From Campylobacter porcelli (GTDB lineage Bacteria; Campylobacterota; Campylobacteria; Campylobacterales; Campylobacteraceae), in assembly GCF_002139855.1 (NCBI RefSeq), contig NZ_CP018789.1, positions 1,364,001 through 1,428,000 on the forward strand: DNA of 64,000 bases, given 5' to 3'. Shown one piece after another: positions 1 through 9,143 of the stretch (position 1 is its first letter; every line of letters starts with the position of its first letter). Both the position numbers and the translations under genes were made by a program. The notes beneath the pieces are model-generated. The model saw only the letters and a program-made list of their open reading frames with translations. It was not told where the DNA came from and did no database searches.

Positions 1-964
1 CTAGCTTAATTGATTTGCTAAAGCGATGAATGCCAATTTGAGCTAAGAATACCTCTTTTTTATCTATACAAACTATAGCCCTATCATCAGCATTGCGATC
101 AAGTCTTAATATATCGCCAACTTCTAAATTTAAAAACTCATTTACACTAATTATGGTCTTACCTAAAATCGCTTCATAAAGCACCTCAGCACGACCAATT
201 AAGGTTTTGAGCTCCTTATTACGGCTCTTTTTAGCACTGGTTTCACCTAACATAATATCACGATTAGCAAGGCGACTTAAAATCGGCTCAAGATATATGA
301 CTGGATAGCATAAATTTATCATACCACTCGAATTTCCAATAATAATCTCCATAACAACCATAATAACAATCTCGTTTTGGCTAACGATTTGGACGACATT
401 TGGGCTAGACTCCTTAGCCTCTACATTTGGATACATATCTGTAATCATAGACCACGACTCTTTAAGCCGTTGCATAATAATACGCAAAATCGCATCCAAA
501 AGATTAACCTCAATATCAGTTAGCTCTCTATTATTACTATCAAATCCATCGCCATTGCCACCAAGAAGTCTATCTATCATAGGAAATGCGATACTAGGAT
601 TGATCTCTAAGACGCAGTTTCCATCAAGTGGCTTGATAGAAAATACATTAAAGCTAGTTGGACTTGGCAAACTCATCAAAAACTCACCATAGGTCATCTG
701 ATCAACTGAGTGAAGTCTAATCTCAACGATACTACGCATAATACTTGAAATTTGAGAAGCAAGATTTCTGGCTAATTTATCGTGAATTCCCTTAACGGCT
801 CTTAGCTGCTCTTTGCTAACCCTATTTGGACGCTTAAAGTCATATATGACAACTTGCTTTGGCTCTTCTATATGCTCTGGGAGATCAGCGACCTGCCCAG
901 CTCCATCATCATCTACAACTTGTAAAAGTGCATCTATCTCTTCTTGACTTAAAATATCTGCCAT
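1..964 (-). CDS. fliM: Flagellar motor switch protein FliM (3' end outside window)
   Basis: FliM is part of the cytoplasmic C-ring and receives phosphorylated CheY to switch motor rotation. The visible N-terminus carries the CheY-binding motif LSQEEIDALL at about residues 5-14. The last visible residues belong to the C-terminal SPOA domain that contacts FliN. About 321 codons are visible and no stop is reached before the left edge; I expect about 360 residues in the full protein. The ATG overlaps the fliA stop as TAATG, so the two genes are translationally coupled. Identification is firm; only the C-terminal end is unseen. Confidence 0.95.
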   Translation of the reverse strand, partial: MADILSQEEIDALLQVVDDDGAGQVADLPEHIEEPKQVVIYDFKRPNRVSKEQLRAVKGIHDKLARNLASQISSIMRSIVEIRLHSVDQMTYGEFLMSLPSPTSFNVFSIKPLDGNCVLEINPSIAFPMIDRLLGGNGDGFDSNNRELTDIEVNLLDAILRIIMQRLKESWSMITDMYPNVEAKESSPNVVQIVSQNEIVIMVVMEIIIGNSSGMINLCYPVIYLEPILSRLANRDIMLGETSAKKSRNKELKTLIGRAEVLYEAILGKTIISVNEFLNLEVGDILRLDRNADDRAIVCIDKKEVFLAQIGIHRFSKSIKL

Positions 965-1668
965 TAAAAGCCTAGCCTTTCTCTGATTTTAGTTATAAGT
1001 CTTTTGTGAATTTGACTAATTCTAGACTCTGTGATATTTAAAATTTCACTTATCTCTTTTAAATTTAACTCTTCATAATAATAAAGCTGGATTATCAGCT
1101 GATCACGCTGATTGAATTGGGATAAAATATGCTTAATATGCTCTATTAATTCATCTTTTTCTATCTGCTCTTCGGTGCTATACTCACTTAATAACTCATA
1201 TTGATCTTCTAAGCGTAAAACTGATGTTATCTCACTTAAATTCTTCGCCTCTTTAATTCTATTTATATCTTCATTTAGCTCTTTTGCTAAATACTCATCA
1301 CTTGGCTCACACTGATGTTTATTGTAATACTCATCTATCAAACGATCTACATCTTTGACTAATTTGCGACTATTTCTACTTATAGTATCAAGACTACGCA
1401 AATAATCAAGCATTGAGCCATATACTCTTTGTTTAACATAACCCCAAAAATTGTCATTTTGGCTCTTATCATAGGTATGGCTAAGTCTTACCATAGCTTC
1501 AGTTCCTACGCTGATTAAATCGCCCACTTCTACTGAGCTTGGTAAGCGAGATCTAAGCCTATGAGCCATAGCTTTCAAAGCTGGCATATAGGCGATCACT
1601 AAATCATCTTGCTCTTTTTTTATCTGAGATTTATAGCTATCAAGCTGCTTTTGCTTTGCGTAATTCAT
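964..1668 (-). CDS. fliA: RNA polymerase sigma-28 factor FliA
   Basis: FliA directs RNA polymerase to late flagellar promoters, including the flagellin promoter seen at about 12.92 kb. The 234-residue protein has sigma region 2 (FWGYVKQRVYGSMLDYLRSL) and a C-terminal region 4 helix-turn-helix (LKEISEILNITESRISQIHK). This is normal length for the Campylobacter protein. Its start overlaps the preceding small membrane-protein gene by 29 bases and its stop overlaps the fliM ATG, which places it in the flhF-flhG-fliA-fliM operon. Confidence 0.96.
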   Translation of the reverse strand: MNYAKQKQLDSYKSQIKKEQDDLVIAYMPALKAMAHRLRSRLPSSVEVGDLISVGTEAMVRLSHTYDKSQNDNFWGYVKQRVYGSMLDYLRSLDTISRNSRKLVKDVDRLIDEYYNKHQCEPSDEYLAKELNEDINRIKEAKNLSEITSVLRLEDQYELLSEYSTEEQIEKDELIEHIKHILSQFNQRDQLIIQLYYYEELNLKEISEILNITESRISQIHKRLITKIRERLGF

Positions 1669-1984
1669 GCTTTTTACCTGATTTTTTGAGCTTTTGGTCT
1701 AAATGCTGGATAATACCATCAAGCTTACGCTCCCTAATAGCAAGCTCGGTAACAAGATAGTCATTTATCTCTTCATAATGCTCTTTGTTAAATATCCTTA
1801 GACCAATTTTTTTAGCATCTATATAATTCATCACAACAATATGAATAACAATATAGAAAAAAAATGTAATAAGCAAAGTATATATAACAATCTCCACAGG
1901 CTCTTCAATCTTTATTATAACAAACATAAGACCCACAAAAAACCCACATACTGTAAAAAATGCTATATAATTATCTGCTCTCAC
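1640..1984 (-). CDS. Small membrane protein between flhG and fliA
   Basis: This 114-residue protein has two predicted transmembrane helices in its first 55 residues, followed by a charged cytoplasmic tail ending in lysine-rich sequence. The start is a GTG with a good ribosome binding site (AAGGA) just before it. It sits between flhG and fliA, the place where other campylobacters also carry a small membrane protein of unknown function (from memory). Co-transcription suggests a flagellar link, but no domain shows a function. The gene is real on context; the role is unknown. Confidence 0.8.
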   Translation of the reverse strand: MRADNYIAFFTVCGFFVGLMFVIIKIEEPVEIVIYTLLITFFFYIVIHIVVMNYIDAKKIGLRIFNKEHYEEINDYLVTELAIRERKLDGIIQHLDQKLKKSGKKHELRKAKAA

Positions 1985-1993
1985 AATATTCCT

Positions 1994-2857
1994 TTAAAAC
2001 TGCTCTATTAAACGCTTGAAAAAGCCAGCAAAACTTCTATCTTCGCTGGTGTCAAGCACTTTTTGTTCCAATTTCTCAAGAAGGTTGTTCGCAGCCTTTT
2101 TAAGCTGTAGCGTAGCAAGAGAGTGTGGTGCATCACTAGTAAATAGCGTTCTTTGCTTAATGCTTCTTGAAACTACCTTATCGCTTGGAAGCCAGCCTAA
2201 TAGACTTAAATTTAGCTGATGAGTGATATTTTTATCAGCTACGGTTTTGATGGTTTGAAATATCTTTTGTGCTTCATCTTCGCCTTTTGCTTGGTTAATA
2301 AGCATAAAAACATCGCTTTTCATCTTTGAGATAACCTTAATCGTAGCATAAGCATCAGTAATAGCAGCAGGATCAGGCACGGTAACAACGATAATCTCAT
2401 CACACGCTTCTAAAAAAACTTGAGTGCTAGAGCCAATCCCAGCCCCAGTATCAATGATGACAAAATCAACATCTTTTAAAATTGATGCTTGATTTAAAAA
2501 CTTCTCATATAAAAATTGGTCATTAAATTTAAAAATCTCATCTCCGCTCTCACCTGGAATTAGGGTTAAATTTGGCTTAACTTTAATCAAAATCTCCTCA
2601 AGCGGACACTCTCCTTTTAATACATCTAGCATATTTTTATTGATTTTAACATTTAATAAAACATCTAAATTTGCAAGTCCAATATCAGCATCAAATAGCA
2701 CAATTTTATAGCCATTAGATGATAAAAGATTGGCTAAATTCGCACTAACTGTGGATTTACCCACGCCTCCTTTACCGCTAGTGATGGCTATGAAATGGGT
2801 TGATTTTTTGATCTTTTGAGCTATCATTAGCTCTCTTAATTTATCTGCTTGATCCAT
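1994..2857 (-). CDS. flhG: Flagellar number regulator FlhG (MinD-like ATPase)
   Basis: FlhG (FleN/YlxH) is a MinD/ParA-type ATPase that works with the GTPase FlhF to set flagellar number and position; in Campylobacter it also affects division-site placement. The deviant Walker A motif GKGGVGKST lies near residue 30, followed by DADIGLANLD and the DTGAG switch motif. The ATG at 2857 overlaps the flhF stop as TGATG, so I prefer it over the GTG one codon upstream. The product is 287 residues. Confidence 0.95.
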   Translation of the reverse strand: MDQADKLRELMIAQKIKKSTHFIAITSGKGGVGKSTVSANLANLLSSNGYKIVLFDADIGLANLDVLLNVKINKNMLDVLKGECPLEEILIKVKPNLTLIPGESGDEIFKFNDQFLYEKFLNQASILKDVDFVIIDTGAGIGSSTQVFLEACDEIIVVTVPDPAAITDAYATIKVISKMKSDVFMLINQAKGEDEAQKIFQTIKTVADKNITHQLNLSLLGWLPSDKVVSRSIKQRTLFTSDAPHSLATLQLKKAANNLLEKLEQKVLDTSEDRSFAGFFKRLIEQF

Positions 2858-4179
2858 CACTCATCTCCTTTAAATCCATCTAAAACACAGCTGACTAAAA
2901 ACTCGCTTTTAGCCTCCATAATATCATCTGGGACATTTTGTCCGGTTGAAAAGAAACTAACTGGAACGCCAGTTTCATAAATAAGAGAAAAAATATTACC
3001 AAATATCTTTGTCTCATCAAATTTGGTAATTATCAAAGTATCAATATCCAAAGCTGAAAAGTTATTATAAATCTCTAGCAAATCTTCAATCTTTGACCCA
3101 GCTGATACTACCAAGCTCACATCCACCTTACTACCACACTCTTTTAAAAATGTATGAAGACGAATGAGCTTCTCCCTATCATACTGACTGCTTCCCATCG
3201 TATCAACCAAGATTAAATCGCAATTTGATAAGCTCTTAATAGCAGATCTAAAATCATCAGGCTCAATTGCATCAAGTATCGGTATATTCATAATCTTAGC
3301 ATATTGAAATAGCTGCTCAACCGCACCAAGCCTATATGTATCAAGGGTTATAATCCCAGTTTTATATCTGATTTGATCCCCGTGAGCAAATTTATAAGCT
3401 AATTTTGAAAGCGTTGTAGTCTTGCCTACACCAGTAGGCCCTACAAGCATCATAATTCTTTGCTTTTTACTATCAAAGCTCTCACTTCTACAAGGTAGCA
3501 TATTACGCAAAAGTGAGTAGAAATATCGCTTAACTGTAGCTGGATTGCTCTTCATAGATGAGGGCATATTTTCGATTGTAGCTTGCATTATTCCTTTTAA
3601 ATGTTCGCTTTTCATACCGCTTTGCTTGGCTAATTTATATATGGTAGAAAATTCAGGCGGAATGATAATATCATCACGATTTTCAGACCTATCATCCCAA
3701 ATCATATCAGCTATCATGGATATTTTTTGATTGAGTTTATTTACCTCTTTTGCCACCTCATCTATCTTTTTATCATACTCCACGCTCTTAAATTCGCTTA
3801 TTTCACTACTAATGCCAGCTACTTTGCTAATCTCCTTTGCAGCTTGTGAGATATTAAGTAGTATATCATTGCTATCTTTATTATCACTATCTGAGTTAAA
3901 TGTGCTTGGTTTGGTATTTGACGTTGAGCCTAGTGTATAGGCTGAAATTTGCTTTTGAATTTGATTTATTTGAGTTTGCTTATTTTGCGATGCTGGATTT
4001 TGCGTGGCACTATTTTCTTCTACGCTTACTAAAATTTCATATAGCGGTTTTTTATTTAAGGTTTTAGGCTGAATTTGCTTAGTAGTTACTAGCATTGCAC
4101 TCTCACCGCACTCCTCTTTGGCTTTTTTTAGTGCTTCTATCGCACTCTCTCCTGTAAAAGTCTTTAAAACTGTAGCCAT
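2857..4179 (-). CDS. flhF: Flagellar biosynthesis GTPase FlhF
   Basis: FlhF is an SRP-type GTPase that marks the pole for flagellum assembly and, in Campylobacter, is needed for sigma-54 flagellar gene expression. The N-terminal domain is followed by a low-complexity linker (about residues 55-110) and the NG domain. The P-loop GPTGVGKTT lies near residues 247-255, followed by DTYRLGA, DTMG and TKFDE. The ATG at 4179 follows AAAGGAG and overlaps the folK stop (TGATG). The protein is 440 residues, slightly shorter than some orthologues through the linker. Confidence 0.95.
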   Translation of the reverse strand: MATVLKTFTGESAIEALKKAKEECGESAMLVTTKQIQPKTLNKKPLYEILVSVEENSATQNPASQNKQTQINQIQKQISAYTLGSTSNTKPSTFNSDSDNKDSNDILLNISQAAKEISKVAGISSEISEFKSVEYDKKIDEVAKEVNKLNQKISMIADMIWDDRSENRDDIIIPPEFSTIYKLAKQSGMKSEHLKGIMQATIENMPSSMKSNPATVKRYFYSLLRNMLPCRSESFDSKKQRIMMLVGPTGVGKTTTLSKLAYKFAHGDQIRYKTGIITLDTYRLGAVEQLFQYAKIMNIPILDAIEPDDFRSAIKSLSNCDLILVDTMGSSQYDREKLIRLHTFLKECGSKVDVSLVVSAGSKIEDLLEIYNNFSALDIDTLIITKFDETKIFGNIFSLIYETGVPVSFFSTGQNVPDDIMEAKSEFLVSCVLDGFKGDE

Positions 4180-4664
4180 CACACTCCTTTCATAAGACCT
4201 AATGGGATAAATACACTTGGTCTGATATTAGCCCCTGGATGAGGCAGGGTTAAAACATTATCATTATAACTTTTAGCACTAAAATATAGTATATCCAAAT
4301 CCAAAGTTCTAGGCGAATTCCTAAACTCTCTAACTCGCTTAAATCTCTTCTCAAAATGCTGCATAATTTTTAAAATTTCCTTAGCATACAAAGAGGTTTT
4401 AAGGATTATCACAGCATTTATATAATCCCTACTAGCATAACCAAACGCCTTATTTACAAGCATTGGCGAACTTTGCATAATAGCAAATCTCCTATCTTTT
4501 AAAATTAAATTTAAAAACCTATCAAAGAGCCTTGCAGTATTGCCGATATTTCCCCCAAGACCGATAATAGCGGTATATTTATGCTTAGCTTTTAGTCTAA
4601 ATTCTTTTGGGAAATACCTACTTCTAAGTAGCATTCTAGCCCCGTTAATATAAATTCTCTCCAT
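4179..4664 (-). CDS. folK: 2-amino-4-hydroxy-6-hydroxymethyldihydropteridine pyrophosphokinase
   Basis: FolK transfers pyrophosphate from ATP to hydroxymethyl-dihydropterin in folate synthesis. The signature GLGGNIGNT lies near the N-terminus, and the family motif RTLDLDILYF, which binds metal and substrate, lies near the C-terminus. I place the start at 4664, where the ATG overlaps the M24 peptidase stop as TGATG. The product is 161 residues. Folate and flagellar genes share this operon, an arrangement also known in C. jejuni (from memory). Confidence 0.93.
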   Translation of the reverse strand: MERIYINGARMLLRSRYFPKEFRLKAKHKYTAIIGLGGNIGNTARLFDRFLNLILKDRRFAIMQSSPMLVNKAFGYASRDYINAVIILKTSLYAKEILKIMQHFEKRFKRVREFRNSPRTLDLDILYFSAKSYNDNVLTLPHPGANIRPSVFIPLGLMKGV

Positions 4665-5677
4665 CAAAGCACTTCGCACCCGCTATTAGTTACCACCACA
4701 ACATCTTCTATTCTTATGCCAAATTCATTCTCTAAGTAAATTCCAGGCTCAATGCTAAATACCATTCCAGGCTCTATAATAGTCGTGCTTCTTGGGCTAA
4801 TTATCGGAAATTCATGTATATCAAGCCCTACTCCATGACCGGTGGAGTGAAAGAATTTATCCCCATATCCATTTTTAGCTATGAAATCCCTAGCTGCTGA
4901 GTCTATATCACAAGCCCTAACTCCTGGCTTGACTGCTTTTATGGCTAGATTTTGCGCCTCTTTTACTATTTGATAGATCTCATTTTGCTTTGAATTTGAA
5001 AATTTCTGCTCTTTAGTGAATTTAAATCCATCTTGAAATTCCGCCGTTCTAGTGCGATCTGAGCAGTATCTTTGATATTTTACCCCAGCATCTACTAGTA
5101 GCAAATCTGCGCTCTTTATACGCTCATCAAGTGGCAAAGCATGAGCCTTAGCAGCGTTTGCATTTATAGCTGTGATTGGATCAAAACTTAGGGCTAAATT
5201 TCCACCATCTCTTAGGATATTTTCAGCCTTGAAATTTATCATTTTCTCGCTCATACCATCGCTTATAACACTTGATAACTCATCAAATTTACTCGCCCCA
5301 AGCCTTGCTGCTTCTTTTAAAATTTCGATCTCAAAACTACTTTTTATCTGCCTTTTAAGCTTTGAAAATTCATTTTTTGCTACAAAATTTATATGTAAAT
5401 CTCGGCTTAAGCTTTGAAAATCAAAGTAGCTAAAATCGCTTGGATTAAAGATTATATCACGCACCCCAAGACTTCTTAATAGCAATCTTGCGCTTTTATT
5501 TATATCCTTTGACTCAATCACTTGGCTATTTTTGATAACGCTCTTAGCCTCAATAGCATATCTAGCATCAGTAATAAAAAAGCTCTCATCTTTAAACTTG
5601 ATAAAAATCTCATTATCACAGCTATAACCGCACTCAAAATATACGGCATTTTCATCTTTTAAGATATAATTAAGCAT
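4664..5677 (-). CDS. M24 family aminopeptidase (Xaa-Pro peptidase type)
   Basis: This cytoplasmic metallopeptidase should remove an N-terminal residue preceding proline. The 337-residue protein has an N-terminal creatinase-like domain and a C-terminal pita-bread catalytic domain. The expected two-metal ligands are present: Asp in [10 protein letters not shown], Asp in CSDRTRT, His in [12 protein letters not shown], Glu in FSIEPGIYL and Glu in IRIEDVVVV. It overlaps aroQ by 8 bases and folK by one base. PepP and PepQ cannot be distinguished from the sequence alone. Confidence 0.9.
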   Translation of the reverse strand: MLNYILKDENAVYFECGYSCDNEIFIKFKDESFFITDARYAIEAKSVIKNSQVIESKDINKSARLLLRSLGVRDIIFNPSDFSYFDFQSLSRDLHINFVAKNEFSKLKRQIKSSFEIEILKEAARLGASKFDELSSVISDGMSEKMINFKAENILRDGGNLALSFDPITAINANAAKAHALPLDERIKSADLLLVDAGVKYQRYCSDRTRTAEFQDGFKFTKEQKFSNSKQNEIYQIVKEAQNLAIKAVKPGVRACDIDSAARDFIAKNGYGDKFFHSTGHGVGLDIHEFPIISPRSTTIIEPGMVFSIEPGIYLENEFGIRIEDVVVVTNSGCEVL

Positions 5678-6137
5678 CTTTAGAAGCTGTCTCCATACGC
5701 TTTATCTGATCAAAAATTTGAAGCATTCCAATGATCGCTAAATGATAGCCAATGGGTCCAAATCCAGCGATATGGCCAGAACAAACTGGAGCAACTAAGC
5801 TCTTATGGCGAAACTCCTCTCTTTGATAAATATTACTAATATGTACCTCAATAGTAGGCAGCCTCACAGACGCAATCGCATCTCTAATCGCAATTGAAGT
5901 GTGAGTATAAGCAGCTGGATTGATGATAATGCCATCAAATTCACCCAAGCACTCTTGAATTTTATCAACTATCTCGCCTTCAAAATTGCTTTGAAAAAAC
6001 TCAATCCCAACCTCAGCTTGATCGGCTACTGCCTTCATCTGCTCATGTATATCGCTCATAGTCATCACGCCATATATTCTGCGTTCTCTCTTGCCAAGCA
6101 TATTGATATTTGGGCCTTGGATTACCATTATTTTCAT
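5670..6137 (-). CDS. aroQ: 3-dehydroquinate dehydratase, type II
   Basis: AroQ catalyses the third step of the shikimate pathway. The 155-residue protein has the type II features: [12 protein letters not shown] at the N-terminus with the active-site loop, [15 protein letters not shown], and [19 protein letters not shown] set the start at the ATG at 6137, which has a GGAGAA ribosome binding site and gives the usual N-terminus. An upstream in-frame extension of 10 residues has no homology value. It is the first gene of the leftward aroQ-flhF-fliA operon and diverges from the gene at 6226. Confidence 0.95.
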   Translation of the reverse strand: MKIMVIQGPNINMLGKRERRIYGVMTMSDIHEQMKAVADQAEVGIEFFQSNFEGEIVDKIQECLGEFDGIIINPAAYTHTSIAIRDAIASVRLPTIEVHISNIYQREEFRHKSLVAPVCSGHIAGFGPIGYHLAIIGMLQIFDQIKRMETASKDA

Positions 6138-6198
6138 ATTTTTCTCCGATAAAAAATTATTTAGCAAATATTTTACAAAATATTGGCTAAATTTTGGC

Positions 6199-6204
6199 TA
6201 TAAT
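6199..6204 (+). promoter_or_regulatory. Putative -10 box of the MqnX-like gene
   Basis: A perfect TATAAT lies 22 bases before the ATG at 6226, with an AAGGA ribosome binding site between. It follows TTTTGGC, an extended AT-rich context typical of Campylobacter sigma-70 promoters. An 8-bp inverted repeat (AATATTTT/AAAATATT, 6167-6184) lies between this and the divergent aroQ gene and might be an operator. Confidence 0.6.
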
Positions 6205-6225
6205 ATCTGCTTTTTAAGGAAATTT

Positions 6226-7446
6226 ATGAAAATATTAAAAGCTAAATTTATCATTTTATGTAATGACAATTTTGATATTTTACAAAATCAAGCCATCGCT
6301 TTTGATCATAAAATTGAAAAAATAGCCAAATTTGATGAGCTTATAACCGAATTTAAAGAGGCTCAAATTTTAGATTTTAGCGATAGTATCGCTATGCCAG
6401 CTCTTATAAATTCCCATATCCATCTTGAGTATAGTAGCAATAAAACTACATTTAGTTATGGGGATTTTTTACTATGGTTAAAAAGCGTAATCGCAAATGG
6501 TGCTAAATTTAAAAATAGCGATAAAAATAGTGCGATAAATCAAGCCATCTATGAGCAATTAAGAGCTGGAGTAAGCACTATTGGAGAGATTTCTAGCTTT
6601 GGGCTTAGCGCTAATTTGTGCGCTAATTCCCCTATTAGAACGATATATTTTAGCGAAATTTTAGGCTCAAATTCAGCCATTTTAGAAGAGCAATGGAGCG
6701 GATTTTTAAAGCGTTTTAATGCTGCAAATGAATTAAAAAGCGATCTATTTATCCCAGCTATTAGTGTGCATTCTCCATACTCTACCCATATAGAATTAGC
6801 TAAAAGTGCTATAAATCTAGCCAAAAAATCAGATATGATGCTCTCTACGCATTTTATGGAGAGCCTAGATGAAAAGCGGTGGCTAGAAGATGGTAGCGGT
6901 GGATTTAGTGAGTTTTTTAAAGAATTTAATAAAAACTCCAAGCCATTTTACTCCCCAAGCTCATTTATAGAGCTTTTTAGTGGGGTTCGCACTCTATTTA
7001 TCCACTCTATTTTTGCTAAAAATTATCTAAATTTAATGGATAAATCGCTTCACTCTATCGCTACTTGTCCGGTATCTAATAGATTATTAAGTGCTAGATT
7101 TGACCTAGCAAATGCCCTTGAAAACGGCATAAATATATCTATAGCCACAGATGGATTAAGCTCAAATATAAGTCTAAATATTTGGGACGAGCTAAGGGCT
7201 GCTATGATGGCTCATAGCTATATGGATTTAAATGAATTTGCTAAATTTGCCATAAAATCCATCACATCTAATCCAGCCAAAGCACTAAACCTAAATTTAG
7301 GTGAGTTAAAAGCTGGAAATATCGCTGATATAGCTATCTTTGATGGATTTAATATCAGTGATATTAATCAGCTTTGCACTCAAATGATACTTCATACTAA
7401 AACTGCTAAATCACTATATATTAAAGGAGAAAAATGCGAATTTTAA
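6226..7446 (+). CDS. Amidohydrolase of the aminofutalosine deaminase (MqnX-like) family
   Basis: This 406-residue metal-dependent hydrolase belongs to the chlorohydrolase/aminofutalosine deaminase group. Metal-binding NSHIHLEY lies near residue 65, with further His and Asp residues in ISVHSPYSTH, LSTHFMES and ATDGLSSN. Some members deaminate 6-amino-6-deoxyfutalosine in menaquinone synthesis. mqnA and a UbiA/MqnP-like gene in this window make that plausible, but Campylobacter can also hydrolyse aminofutalosine directly, so the substrate is uncertain. The ATG at 6226 has an AAGGA site and a TATAAT upstream. The stop overlaps sppA by 13 bases. Confidence 0.8.
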   Translation: MKILKAKFIILCNDNFDILQNQAIAFDHKIEKIAKFDELITEFKEAQILDFSDSIAMPALINSHIHLEYSSNKTTFSYGDFLLWLKSVIANGAKFKNSDKNSAINQAIYEQLRAGVSTIGEISSFGLSANLCANSPIRTIYFSEILGSNSAILEEQWSGFLKRFNAANELKSDLFIPAISVHSPYSTHIELAKSAINLAKKSDMMLSTHFMESLDEKRWLEDGSGGFSEFFKEFNKNSKPFYSPSSFIELFSGVRTLFIHSIFAKNYLNLMDKSLHSIATCPVSNRLLSARFDLANALENGINISIATDGLSSNISLNIWDELRAAMMAHSYMDLNEFAKFAIKSITSNPAKALNLNLGELKAGNIADIAIFDGFNISDINQLCTQMILHTKTAKSLYIKGEKCEF

Positions 7447-8303
7447 ATTTACTTTTGTCGCCTATTAAAGGGCTTTTAAATTTTATCAATACCTACTTTA
7501 AGAGTATGATTTTTGTGCTTATTGTAGTTTTGATTATCTTAAGTGGCTCTAGCACAAATAGAGCAAATTTAATGGAAATATCGCTAAATGGGGCTATCAC
7601 AGATGAAAAAGATCTCTTATCTCAAATAGAATTAGCCAAAGATCCAGCCATAAAAGGGGTGCTAATCAATATCAATAGCCCTGGTGGGGATATGAGCTCA
7701 AGCGTGGCAATTAGCGATGCTATAAAATCACTTAATGAATTAAAGCCGGTGCTAGCTTATGCTAGTGGGACAATGACTAGTGGTGGCTACTACGCAGCCA
7801 TTGGTGCAGATGAAATTTATGCTAATCGTGGAAGTTTCATAGGCTCAATTGGCGTTATTTTACAAGCCCCTAATATAGAGAAGTTAGCGGATAAAATAGG
7901 CATTAGCTCTCAAGTGGTTAAGGCTGGAGAGTATAAAGAGTCTGGCACTTATACTAGAAAGTGGAGCCAAAGCGAAAGAGATGAACTACAAAGATTGGTA
8001 GATAAGAGCTATGAGCTATTTACCACAGATGTGGCAAATGCTAGAAATTTAGATATAAATCAAGCCAGCATATGGGCAAATGCTAGAATATTTTTAGCCA
8101 GTGAAGCTCTAGATTTAGGTCTAATAGATAAGATTTCAACCTACGATGAAGCAAAATCTAGGCTAAAAGAGCTTAGCCAAGTGGAGATAGAGATGTGGTA
8201 TGAAGCCCCAGTAATAGAGCGTTTTATGAGTGGGATTGCTAAGCAAAGCTCAAATTTAATCATAAACTCACTAAATCAAAAGAATATATTATGGCAGTGG
8301 TAA
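7434..8303 (+). CDS. sppA: Signal peptide peptidase SppA
   Basis: SppA degrades cleaved signal peptides in the inner membrane. The 289-residue form is the short single-domain type. One transmembrane helix (about residues 22-40) precedes the serine protease domain. The nucleophile is in MTSGGYYAA and the likely general-base lysine is in VKAGEYKESG, with the NSPGGDM loop before them. An AAAGGAG ribosome binding site precedes the ATG. It overlaps the preceding amidohydrolase and the following MOSC gene, so the three form one operon. Confidence 0.93.
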   Translation: MRILNLLLSPIKGLLNFINTYFKSMIFVLIVVLIILSGSSTNRANLMEISLNGAITDEKDLLSQIELAKDPAIKGVLININSPGGDMSSSVAISDAIKSLNELKPVLAYASGTMTSGGYYAAIGADEIYANRGSFIGSIGVILQAPNIEKLADKIGISSQVVKAGEYKESGTYTRKWSQSERDELQRLVDKSYELFTTDVANARNLDINQASIWANARIFLASEALDLGLIDKISTYDEAKSRLKELSQVEIEMWYEAPVIERFMSGIAKQSSNLIINSLNQKNILWQW

Positions 8304-8941
8304 AGTCCCTAAATATAGGCGTTATAAAGGATTATGGTGGATTTTGTAGCGCTATGGATAAGGGGCATATCGATAGCGGATTTTGCGATTTTAATGGGAT
8401 AAATGGGGATAGTATAAGCGATACAATCCACCATGGCGGCGAATATAAGGCAGTTTTTGCTAATGCTGTTAGCAACTACTTGGCATTTAGCAAATTTGCT
8501 AATAAGGATTTAAAGCTAGGTCAAATGGGGGAGAATTTAAGCATTTTAGACCTTGATGAAAAAAGCGTGTATATAGGCGATATTCATCATATAGGCTCTG
8601 CGATTTTACAAGTAAGTGAGCCTAGAAAGCCTTGTGTGAAACTAAGCAAAATTATAGCCGCTGGTATGACTAAATTTATCTTTGAAAGTGGGCTTAGTGG
8701 GTGGTATTATAAGGTTTTAAAGCCTGGGATAATTAATAGCGGTGATACCATCAAAATTACTAATTGTAATCCTAATAAGCTAAGTATAATGGAGCTAAAT
8801 ATGCTATTTTTGGCTCCAAAAGAAAATTTAAATCTAATCCCCAAACTTCAAAATACACAGATACGAGATGCGTGGAAAGATAGCATAACTGCTCGCTTAA
8901 AAGGGGTGTATGATGATGCTTATATGTATCAATTAAACTAA
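8291..8941 (+). CDS. MOSC domain protein (YiiM-like)
   Basis: MOSC domains carry sulfur or molybdenum cofactor chemistry, and YiiM-type proteins reduce N-hydroxylated compounds. The 216-residue protein shows the YiiM-like pattern: DTIHHGGEYKAVF, then GENLSI, ILQVSEPRKPCVKL with the candidate Mo-ligand cysteine, and GWYYKVLKPG. The start overlaps the end of sppA by 13 bases. A hairpin terminator follows directly. The family call is good; the substrate is unknown. Confidence 0.85.
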   Translation: MAVVKSLNIGVIKDYGGFCSAMDKGHIDSGFCDFNGINGDSISDTIHHGGEYKAVFANAVSNYLAFSKFANKDLKLGQMGENLSILDLDEKSVYIGDIHHIGSAILQVSEPRKPCVKLSKIIAAGMTKFIFESGLSGWYYKVLKPGIINSGDTIKITNCNPNKLSIMELNMLFLAPKENLNLIPKLQNTQIRDAWKDSITARLKGVYDDAYMYQLN

Positions 8942-8949
8942 TTATAAAT

Positions 8950-8983
8950 AGTGGCTAAAATGTAGCCACTCTCACTCTTTTTT
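8950..8983 (+). terminator. Terminator after the MOSC gene
   Basis: An 8-bp inverted repeat, AGTGGCTA/TAGCCACT with a 5-base loop (8950-8970), is followed within a few bases by a T-rich run. It closes the MqnX-like/sppA/MOSC operon on the plus strand. Confidence 0.75.
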
Positions 8984-9143
8984 GCCTTATCTCTCGTGCT
9001 TTATACTCTCCAAATTTTTACCAAAAAATCATGCGAGTTTGCTGTTGTTTCAAATTTGAAGGCAAAACCTTAGATGAGCTTTTAAGTATTATTAAAAAGT
9101 ATCAAAAGCCTATTTAAAGGGATTTTAACTGGTGATTAATTAG
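8984..9143 (+). other. Decayed stretch with a 28-codon ORF
   Basis: This spacer holds a short ORF (9031-9117) starting MRVCCCFKFEGKTLDELLS. A second frame just upstream also reads as protein-like sequence. The pattern fits the tail of a lost gene with a frameshift, but I cannot name the family and there is no convincing ribosome binding site. It marks the left side of the accessory patch. Confidence 0.25.

Noticed and set aside
6138-6167. Longer start for aroQ adding about ten residues
   Set aside because: It lacks a ribosome binding site and family similarity; the ATG at 6137 has GGAGAA directly upstream and gives the normal type II start.
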